A stretch of DNA of 60,000 nucleotides. Source: Tubiluchus corallicola. Taxonomy: Eukaryota > Priapulida > Priapulimorpha > Priapulimorphida > Tubiluchidae. The notes below the pieces were generated by a model that was not told the origin of the DNA, searched no databases, and saw only the letters and a program-made list of their open reading frames with translations. Made by a program: the position numbers and the translations under genes. Of the stretch, positions 26,164 to 38,100 are shown piece by piece; within the stretch, counting starts at the first letter, position 1; each line of letters begins with the position of its first letter. The stretch covers positions 374,001-434,000 of the forward strand of contig JAQGDQ010000131.1 in the NCBI GenBank assembly GCA_030141605.1, written 5' to 3'.

Positions 26164-29100
26164 CTACAAAAACAAAAGCACAATAAGTGCAGATTTTATC
26201 ATTCACACAGACTGAAGCACAATACATGAATATTTAATTATCTATGCTAATCGCATATGGCATAAAAATCTGTCTAATGCAAGTTGTCTAATGCAACTGT
26301 CTCAGACAAAACTTTTTCACATGTGGCAACTTTTGTGGATTCCGGGAATGAAGCAAATTGTGTCATAGGTAACCTCAGAAAACAATTACCAAGTTACACA
26401 TGATCAAAACGATTGCTTTTTATAGGACTGACCTGTTTTTTCTGAAACAAGGTTTTTGTTCAGAACTTGCAGACAAGAGCAGTATCAGTTTGTCTAAGAC
26501 AGAAAATTAAGCAGGTTTAATAAACATCTCTGTGCAACAAATTTGGTAAAACAGCATTTATTAAGCCAGCAGAGACAAGCACAGTGGACAAATTTTGCAC
26601 CGTGTGCACCCTGAATTCCATAAACAGAAATGTTGCAATTTAAAAAATGTGAAGTCTTGGGCATGTAGCACCAATAACATTATCTGTCTATCCTAATTCA
26701 CAATTTTTGATTCACACAAAGTAGTAATTTTCTGACCAATTTGTCAACTAAAAGTTGTTCTCTCAAGCTAAACTCTGTAAGAAATCTGGTGTCAACCATC
26801 CTGCATGAGAGCTACACAACAAGCCTGTCTCACTTGGGCATGCTTAGTTTTATGTCAGTTAGAGGTGCCAACATTCAATCTGACCACGGTAACTATTCCA
26901 TCAGAAATTTTGTAGTTTTTTTTACAATTTTTTTGGTTAGAAGAAATAAAACTTTAGCCCTCACGCATCAAGGACAAATTTTGTATATGTTATGACATGA
27001 AATTGTTGCAGACATCTTCCCACCATATCAGGATGCCTTGGATCACACAAGGATGTCTTCCTATCATATCAAACATGATTTATAGTTACACAATGTTAAC
27101 ACACAGTTCATTATATAGATTATTAAAAGCATCAACTAACTTTTCTAGAGTTATGTATTATTGGAATCATGTCAAATGGAGAGGTTGTTTCATACACTTC
27201 AAGGTCCCGATTCAAAGTTGGTTGGAAAATCGACATCATTGCATCTTTTTCATCTGAAATGAATGGAGTTAACATACTGGTTTTATGGCAGGACTTAACA
27301 AAACCTGATAGATTTCCTCTCAGACAACTATTTTTGTTTTTATACTCAGCTATGCTAAATTTTGTGAAATCAAGAAACTTTAATGTAAAAATTTTACTGA
27401 AAGCCAATATACTTAATTGGGGCCAATTGCAAATCAAATTGTTGATGTTATATACCAATACAAAATATTTTTTAATTAGTAAAAACAACTTCAATTAGAT
27501 AAAGTGAAGCCAGGTCGAGCCACAAGGTAAAGTGATAAAAGTGCTACAAACTCCTAAAGACTCTCCATTAACAAACTAAACAAACTACTATTCTCTTTGT
27601 GTGGTAGTTGCAATGTTTTGATGAAGAGCTACACAATATGGCAAGCATTTAAAAGCACATATAAACCGCTCCACCCATCTATTTTAGCAGCTGTAATTTA
27701 AACGAGGTGTTACAAGAAAAATTGCCTGAATTTATCAAAAAAAGCAAATTAACTTACAATAAGTTAATTGTAGTCAATGATAAAACAATTGCAAATTTGT
27801 ATAAAAAAATCATACCTCGTTTAGCATATGTAGAAATGCCAAGAGCCTCATGGAGTCGAATCAGTTCTTCTGTGTGCCGGTCTGCTAATATGCTAAAAAG
27901 AGAAAAGCAAAATCACACTCAAATTACTTGAGATTAAATAACATTGCAAGAACAAACTTTGGTAAAGCAAAAAATATGCTACAAATAAAGTAGAGTTTAA
28001 CTGTATAGACTAAACACAAGGATATAAATCAAACTGCCACACCTGCGGATTCCATCAGGCATTGCATATTTTGCCAGATCTAATCGAAGTTGTAAATCTT
28101 TCACCCAGTCATCCCAAACGAAGCACAATTTCGTCTCTGGGATGGTGTTTTTATTCCTTGCATAATCAGATAATTTCCTATAAACAAATCAATTAGTAAA
28201 GTCATAAGCAGCTTATTTAGATGCATACCAATCAAGGTAATTGGCAAAGGTTGGGCAAATGCCCACTTCTCCAGCTCAATATATTATAGTCAACTGCACA
28301 CTTAGAAACGTAACAGCGAAAAAGAAACCTTGAAGCCAGGTCACATGCAACAGCAACAAAATAGTAAGAGTACTAACCAGGGGGGTAAGCCAAGTTCTAA
28401 AGTTAGGCGGAGTAAGCATATAAAAAAGGTGCCGTGACACATGAAGTAATTATATGTTTGTCTATGCCACAACCGACAGTATCAGCATGTGACAAGAATG
28501 TATTACAATTGCTTTCAATCTTTTGATAAAAACTGTGTATACGATACTAGTAATAACAAAAGCAACAACTGGCTGTGATTGAAATTTTTTTAAAGATGTA
28601 GTAACTTTTTACTCATGAGTTCTGTCAGCAGCTGGGATAATAATAATAATAATAATAATCTTTCATTTATGTTTTAACACACGCACAGTTATAACACAAT
28701 TAATTTGGTAAGAAAAATCTGAAGAAAGGGCAGCGAAAGACCAATTGGTCATCTAGTCAGCTGCCCTTTGGTTAGTGATGAATGTTTTTATAGGCGTTAT
28801 GCTACAGTGTATTAGTGTTAGTACTGCTTATAATAAAAACTAAATTGTTACGAATGACATTAAATTGATATGCTTATAACGTGTTAGTACAAGTAATAAT
28901 TTTCATTGTTGTAAGGTCAGTGATCTACTCATAATGACTGTAAATAATACTAATAATAAAAGCAATAACTAGCTGCAATTGAAATTTTTTTAAAAATGTA
29001 GTAACTTTTTGTTGATGATTTCTGTTAGCAGCTGGGATAATTCTCATTGCGATACGATCAGTGATCTACTCATAATAACTGTAAAGACTTATACGCCATT

Positions 29101-32100
29101 CAATGCAACCAGTAATACAAATGTTATTTAGTTAAAAATCATTATGAGAATAGGTTTAGTAAGGATGAGCAGATCTTTACTACAAATTGCGATTTTCAGA
29201 TCATCCTAACAGCTTTTATAACAAATGAACTTGAAACTTATTTTTTCAGGACTTTTAAGTGGCTTTGAGGCTTTAAAGCATTTTAGTTGCTTTTTTTAAT
29301 TCTATGCAAAATACCTGGCTTTGACGGACACAAGGCTTCTATCTTCTTGAAAACTGCTAAAGGTATCTTTTTCGTACTTATTTCTACATTATACTAGCAG
29401 TTGTGTACATGGCTAACAGACTGTTATAATCTTACCTTTCTGTTTTGTCATTCAGTCCAAACAATAACTTGAGGCTGATTATGATGACAGCTACAGTTAG
29501 TGCCTCCCAGTCTACCAACCCTTCATGCCATCTGTCTTTTACCCACATATTGGTTAAATACTTTACGTAACCATGGAGCTCACCTAAAAAAATAGAAACA
29601 GTATCAAAAGAATAGCACATATTTGATGAAAACGGTAGGCATTGATGAGTGCCTGATAAAAACTAACTGGTCAATTCTACAAGCTTCAAAGGCAGTTTGA
29701 AAAAATAAATTTAGCGGACAAGAAATTTTTTGAAATAAAAATGTTTGTGATAGCAAGCAAGAAACTACCACAGCAACAAGAATTCGTGTTTTACTTGTAT
29801 GCCAGCAGCCCAGAAAAATGAAATTAAACTTATTCATAAATAGTGCACTTTATTTTTAGGAAGCTTATGATTTTTCCACAATCAATTTTCAAATTTTTAC
29901 AAAACGGAAATAGGACAGCTAGCTTATTTCTTAATAGAATTGAATTTTCGAGTTTTATATAATGCTACACACAATGAATACTATAAAGTAAGGTTACAAA
30001 TGCCAGCTTGATATTTTTTTGCGATACACGAAATGAAAAGGCACCTTATTAAGCAGGAAGAGACTGACCTGGTAGGTTTAGGTTGAAAAGAAATCGGCTA
30101 CAAATATTAGACAGTGTTACTGGCGGAAAGGGCTTCGTCTCCCATAAATCCAAATATCTACCCAGTTTGACTGCATCACAAAGAATTAGAGATACAAGTG
30201 GAAGTGCCTGAAAATGAAAGCAAGTAAATTGGTCACTGGCTAACATAACACATAGTTAACTAATTGCATAAGCAAATAACAAGAACAAACAACGCCAAAA
30301 TGCTTTTTTAATGTATTACTTAATATTTATGCAGGCTGGTTTCCTGAGCTAAAATTATAAGTTATGACATCAGCTATTTCCCTTACATAATACACAACAG
30401 AATCAATCACTACTTAAAATGATTTAGTTTGTATAGCTGAAATTCTCAAACTTTCATATAAAAGAAGACCGAAGTCTGTAACAGTCCCAAATATTTTTTT
30501 CTAATTCCAAATGAATTAAGGTTCTATACTGCTAAATAAATACATCTACAATCCACATGTGTTAGAAAGTCTTGTAAATATATGTTTTCTCAAAAGTCAC
30601 TCTATACACTTGGATTTCTAATTTCCTTTTTAAATTTTTCTCTAATCTCAACAAGCCTTTGCCAATCCTTTTAATTTATGTTTTGACTAGAACCCAGTCG
30701 GACCACACCATTCTCTCACTAAAACATTATAGTTTTACAGCAAGGTGCACTCCCTCCTCACCAAACATGGGTTGTGAGAGACTTTCACAATGCAAGATAC
30801 AATGTTCGCCATTGGATTAGTGTCTGAGGCAATTGAGGTTCCTGAAGAAGGTAGAAAACAAAATCTCCTAGTGCAGCAGTTCTTTTCAGGTTTTTGTCTA
30901 ATTTCACTAAAATAATTGTCCAACGTTTTAATTCCGCAGTGCCAATTTTCAAACATTTTGGTTTGTTTGTTAAAAAAATAAAGTATGTAGTGACCTCTGA
31001 TACACCCTGCATAACAAAACGTGCAACAGACTTAACCTCTATCTGTGCAATAGCAAAATATATAGTTTCTAAAGCGGAATGCATAAGACACGGTAGACAA
31101 AAAACAAGTTTGTAAAAGTTTCAGCATATTAACTGGCTAGGTAAAGGCAATTTTAGTTAGCATAGTTATGACTCAGTTATGAGATCACTAGTAGAAAAGC
31201 TGAATTCATAAAAATACTATTGCTATAATGCATAAGTTGAGAAAAAACAAATTGTAGTTTTACTGTAATAGTTTATTAACAAACTAATTATTATAGTGAC
31301 TATCTATGACTCATGCTGAGAGTTAGCCTAAAAATTATTACTTACTAAGCAAATGCCAAGCCACAATATTGGGATTAGTATTAAAGACTTTCTTAAAGGC
31401 TTCAGCATCAGCAAAAACTGGAAAACCAAAACATTAATAAATTATATTTTTAAATAATAATCATACCCATGTATCTCCAAAACGAAACCTTGCAGCACAC
31501 GGCAGGTAGGTGCTAATTATGGGCACTGAAGGTTCAATATTAATGTAAGGAACAGCACCCGATGTTATCCACCTAAAATAGAAAAAACTTTCCTTTCCAG
31601 TTTCTTCGAGATTGCCCTGCAAGTCACGACAAAAACACCAGTCCTCATTATTAACAATAGCAAAAGAAGGCCAAACGGTTTAATTCAAAATCAAAGTTAG
31701 TATTGGCAGAGTTAGCAAGCATGTGAATAAGTGATAGCAAAAAAATAAAATAAAAAGCCTAGTGCTTATATGGACTGTAACCTGCAATTAAAAAAAGAAT
31801 GTTCCAGCTAAAAACAACAAACTTTGTTCTAGTGCTACAGCAATTAAAATTAAAATTAAATGGTCATAAGAATTTGGAATTAAAGGTCTTAAAGCTGCCA
31901 CAAATTTTTACAAGTATGTTGACCACAACTTAAATAACTTTTTATAAATAAATGTTCAAAACCCTCAAGACCAAATTATTACAGACATGTTATAATGACT
32001 TCACTTGATGACAGGAACAGTTGCATAAGTGATATGTACAGAAGAGTACAATACAAGACAGAACAGGACAAGGCAAAACAAAAGACACAAAGGAACAAAG

Positions 32101-35100
32101 CAAGGCAGGAGTAGGATATGGTGGATATCAGTTCAGGATAGGAGGGACACAAAAATGTTAATGCAAGAAATTGACTAGACAGGAACAAGAAAGCTAAACA
32201 TATCAGAAATCCCCTTTTAAAACAGGTAGCAGTGCACAACACACATCAGGAACTTGCAACAGCTAATTCCTAAACTCACATACATGTATCAATTCATTTC
32301 TTTTAACGGAGCAAACAAATAGTCACAAAATCACATTTACCTGAAAATATCAGACAACAAAACAGGTAGATCCAAGTACAGCAGCGAAAGGTAAAGAAAA
32401 GAAAGTGAATGTCGCAGCCTCAGTACATCACCGGCACTAGCACGATACTTCGGGGTCTGCAGGAAAAAACTGCCTCTTTACTAGTTAACTAGTAGAATGT
32501 CAAAAACTATGATAAAATTCTGCTTTCGTGACAGGTTTTACTTCGTAAATTCAGATAAAAAATGTTTTGCAAAATAGTTAAAACATCTACATAAGCACTG
32601 TTGATTTAACATTAAAGGATTTGAAAAATGTCTGAAAATCATTTCTGCTGCCAGATTTGGTATCAAAATAAGCATCTAAAATACTGGAATGCAAAAAAAC
32701 CCTGCAGGGCGAGCTTACAGCTCTCCCACGATACCCTTAGCTAGATCTTCTTATTTTGGACATTAGCAAGTCGGAACAAATGACGATGCCAAGTCAAATG
32801 AGTATCTAACACTACCTTACGCAGTGGGAAGTGAGCGCTTTAAAGTCACAGTCTAAATATTTCAATGAATTAACTTAGATTAACATTATGCCATTACTCA
32901 GATATGAAATCTAAAGGGTACCTTATAAGGAGTCTGTGCTTCTGGAAGACTCTGATCTGGACTGTGAGATGTACAAGACAATGTATTTACTTTCTGAAAA
33001 TAAAAGATAGCCTATAGATGCATTGACACTCTGATAATATGTGCTAAATAAACAGTCCAAACAGAGAAAACAAACACAGAGGCAGACGAATCATGAAAAC
33101 AAAGGAAGTATTACTCACTAATGAGACTAAAACAATGCGTAGAACAGGCAGTAATGCAAAATAGGAATGAGGAGAAGTGAAAAAAAAGAAACGCCATGGT
33201 GACTACCTTGATTTTAAAATACACGAAAAGGAATTGCTAACCTTTGAGGGAGTTTTGGTTCTTTTTTCTTTCTTCTCGGAAGTTGCACTCTTGCTTCCAT
33301 CTGGTCTACTTGAAGACACCTTTAAATCCAAAATGTCTTCAGATTCTTGACAACCAGGTGATCTTATCATGGCAGGTCCACCTTGGCTTTCGCAAAGTAT
33401 AGTTTGAACGGGGTCTTGAGATTCGGAAATCTCCACTGAGTCACAGTGGCGAGTTTTAGATGAGTCCGGGCAATGTGGAGAATCATACTGTCCAATTGCT
33501 ACAGCATCAGCAGTATATTGTGACTCCTCATTCCAAACTGCTGTATCTTCAAACAACTGCATAGAACTTGACAGAGACAATGAACCATTTGGAGACAACT
33601 GTTCTAGTATTTCGTTCGTGTGGTTATCATTCGAGGCTGGCATATCATTTTTGGAAAAACTCTGACTGGCAAACGTGCTTTCACTAGGCTGCAAAAAAAC
33701 ATCAATTTAGACGTTCAGTAATAATGTTCAAAAAATATTGTAGCAAATTCCATCATCTCAGTAAAAAAAAGAACGTCAGACAAAACTGTTTGGTAGCTCA
33801 ACCACTACAACAACCAGAGGTTAGACAATTAAGTGAGAATTTTAAATTTTAAAGTTTTATACTAGTATACTTAGGAAAAATAATGACAAGCAAATTTATC
33901 ATTGTTAGTTATAAGTGTTGCTAATAAATGGACAAGACTGCATGCATAGGAACTACTTACCACTGGCATGTCATCTTCAGTTCGTTTCCTCTTCTTCTGT
34001 CGCTTTCTTAAAACAAAAACTTGTTTAAGAAATATCATTCAAGATTGTTAAATGAAAAAAATGTCATGCAATTCTGCAATCGTCACTTCGATAAGACTTC
34101 ACAAAAAATGAGAGACAAAATGTAGGATTTGCATCTGACGATATGGCGGTAAACTGTTGTCTTTCTTAATAGTAATGCTATGTGAGGCATTAAAATGTAC
34201 CTCAGTGCAAGTGTCTATCATTATGGATTTATTGAAGAACTCATCAATGTTATACTTAAATTACAAAAAACTCTTCACTTATATAAAGCTTAAAAAATGG
34301 TCTTGAAATTTTATACCACTTTCACGCACTTTTATTGCACACAAAGCTTGCATTAGCAGTAATGCTGTATAAAACTTGAGAATTTAAACTCCTACGATGA
34401 CCATCAGGAACACCCATTTTGATAGTAAGTCATTTGAAACAAGTTTAAATAACATTACGTAAAATTTGAAAAAACAATCAGAGCATTCATAGCGCATTCT
34501 TCACTAACTAAGCAAAAATTTAAATTACTCTATCTTGTCAATAAAATTAAACTTAGTTTTTTGGTGAATGAGTGATGCACACCGGGAAAGTGAGTCAGCC
34601 AGTTTTACCAAATGGCACAAACAATTTAACCCTTTCAGTCCCAAATTATTTTTTTAATAAGGAAAATTTTTGGCTTGGTACTTTTGTTCAGTATGTCCAT
34701 CTTGTTTACACATAATAACTTTTTTTCTACCTGTGCCCGCGTGCTAAATATAGCCTGTATCCCACGGGATACATTGAGATTCAATGGAAGAATAAAATCT
34801 GCTTCAGTTTGCAACTGCTGATAATTTTTTAAAGTATTTAAGACATTTAGTATGCATGCTAGGTTGATCTCTACAAAGTGTCTCTAAAGTAGAGAGCTAC
34901 GTAGATTTTTTAGTTTGCCATTTAATCACCATTTTTAGTCTATTGTTATTGGCTTAAATCAAAATAACTATTAACAGATCAAATAACTGTCAGTTTTAAA
35001 ATTTTATTAATTTTAAAGGCAGAAAATATTATCGTATCCCACGGGATACAACAGGTTAAATTATTAAGAATTTCCTTTTCTCGCTACAAAGTCTTTCAAG

Positions 35101-38100
35101 AACGTAAGTGTAATACTAAGTAATATAACTCGGCATGGAAACTTTTTGGGGGCATAGTTTAACATTGCCTTTTCTTCCCCTTTAAATAATAACATTTTTA
35201 ATTTTTCATTTCAATCAGGAAACTCCATCTAGATACCTATCAGACTCTACAGCAAAGGCAAATCTATATGTTTACATTTTTATAAGTTGGAAATTTACAT
35301 TTACTGTTCTAGTGACAAATTACTTAAAGGCAAACAGTGGAAAAATGGCATGAATAGTACACAGTTCATGAACTAAATATAATTCCACTGATAGAATTGC
35401 TGAATTATTCTGAATTATTCAAAACAGGTAAAAATACAAGTTTCAATATAACTCCTTTCTTGTGACTTATTTAAAGTATATACAATTCAAATACTTTCTC
35501 GTATTAAGTTTTTGCTATTCATAATCAGATTGAACTCTCATGAAACAGATACCTGAATCGAGGTTGCGAACTTAGCGGTTTAGATGGCTGTCCAAAATCA
35601 ACTGGAGAAACACCCTGCTTTTGAAGAAATGACGTCCAAAGTTCAAGAACTACATCCTGCAAATGAAAATACTTTTATAGTTATAATGTTACAAGCACAA
35701 ACAAAAATGCAATCCTTAAAAACCCTAACGCATCACAATTAATTAATTTTAAGAAAGCACTTTAATTCTTAAAGTAGCAGTGTATCTGATCGACAAAAGT
35801 TTACGCAAAGTTGAATTCAAATAATTTTTGAAACTTATCCCTCAATAGCTGTCACAACAACAAAGTACTGAGGCCCTACGATAACACAGACTAATTCTTG
35901 ATGAGATTTTTATTCATATTCGCAGAGACCTCCACAGAAATTAGCAATTTCTTAGTAACAAATCAGAAAAACTGTATTTCTGGATTTACGAAATGTTGTT
36001 ATTTTATTTACTGGAAGCCATATCGAATACAACTTTTTGCACCTTAAACGCCATTTATTTCAAGTAATGGTAATATATTTATATTTTGCAGTTTCGAACT
36101 GTTACAAGAGTCTGAACAATTCAAATGGAACTCAGTCAAAAGGCAGACACTGCAAATTACGAGAAAACACCAAAACAAGGTTGCAAACCTAGCAAGAGAA
36201 CAACACAGACAATGCTGTATGCCTTTTAATGGAATCTTATAAAGAGATCACTTGTCAGATTAATTATTATTACACAAACAAATGATTAGTGAAATCAGTA
36301 AACTGCCAGACCTTTAGCTGTTCCGGTGCTCCTTGTTTAAGTAAACAATCTACTTGTGTCCTTAAAACGGCATCAAATGCTTCATATATGTTGAAAGGCT
36401 TTTTCCCTGAACAGCACAAAGACTTTTGTAAGAAAAACCAAAACAAATAAAAGTTTATGAAGTCAATGGTGTTGAATGCCATAAAACATGTTATTTGCAC
36501 AGCAGCTGCACACTACTTTGCCTTTTCAAAAATAAGGCTTCAAATCATGACAGTGGTAGCTGCACTGTAATCTGCTGTCCTCTGCTAAAATTTGTTTCTA
36601 CTGTTGTCATTGCTGAGCACTGATTTAACACTATTGTTTGTTTCGCATTAGAGGCACAAGCACATATTTAAAGGAAGAACCAACCTCGACAACATTTATT
36701 GCATTTTAATGTACAATTAAAAATGTTGAAATCACAATACAAAATTTGTGTATAGAATGCTCTGCTTAAAAATGTAAAAATATTTAAATATTTCTGATTG
36801 CCCGCCAAACGAATGTTAATGTCGGCACATTTGAAAAAAATGATGTAAGGTGGTGTATGCTGGGCAGCGTGAATGCCGTGAAGGTAAGCTCTGTGAAGGT
36901 ACGCGTTACAAAATTTCTATAGTTTCCTTAGAAGTTCTGTTATTCCGTTACACCTTAAAATGTGTAAGCAATTAACATTAATTGTCTAAATAATTAATTT
37001 ACAGATTTTTGTGGAAATTTTAGGTGTGCTTGTACACTTGCCGGCACGTAGTAGGTGCCGGGCTGGTTACTTAATTTATAGAGTTTGCTCTATAAGTTAA
37101 AAAAGGTTCTGAAGCACTAAGTGTTTATATTGCACGAAAACCAGATGATGTCATTTTTCGTCTAAAATTATTACCCAAGCGTAAAGTAATCACGACTTTA
37201 AATTGATTTTACTAATTACACGAGATGCTTATCACAATTTTCTTGCTGAAACTTTCTAACATTTTCCGAAATATTAAAATAAGCTAAACTTCCCGAGAGA
37301 CTTGGTTTTCGCTTTAAAGTTGTCAGTTACTACAATAAATTGCAATTTTGTTCAACTGATTTCATTGCGAGATACTTATAATGTGTTGCGAACATGACGT
37401 TGTACTGCTCTTTTACGAGACAGTTTGCCATTTTATAAGTTTGGAAGTTCACTGTGTGAAGATACTGAACTAAATATAAAAACACATACTATGAAGTTAG
37501 AACTACTGTCGTATTAATAATGAAGACACTAACTGAGCTGAAACAGCAAATGCATTTTGTAATTACTGACCCAAATTTTAATTTTTTAGGCATTATCACT
37601 TTATAACTTTGCACCTATGTCAGAATTCAACAACGGCAGAGTCCATTGGAGAATTTCAACCCCGTCAACAAAGTGATTTGACTGGTTGCCTGGTCAGCAA
37701 CTTTACAGACAAAATAATTACCAGCCTATTGGTTTTACAGCTAAATTTAATCAGTTGGCGACTGAAGTGTGCTCTTTTTACCTTATAAAGCAAATAAAAA
37801 AACGAAAAACAGGTAAAATACCTTCTAATGTTGTTTTAACATGATGCTTAGAATCAGTTTTTTTCTCATAGATTCTGACTGCAGGGTTGAATCTACTAGT
37901 TTCAGCAAGCACAGCTGTTTGTTCAATCAGTCTCTGCAAATATCAAAAAATCAATATTATGTAATATGTATTAAATTTCATGAAACATCTGGTTTCATAT
38001 TTCTCACAGAATTTCAAGTTGTACAAACCTAAAATCTTTACTAAGTTCATAGACTTACATTTTATGTTAAGTCAAACATTTTAAGCTATACAAAGTAATT

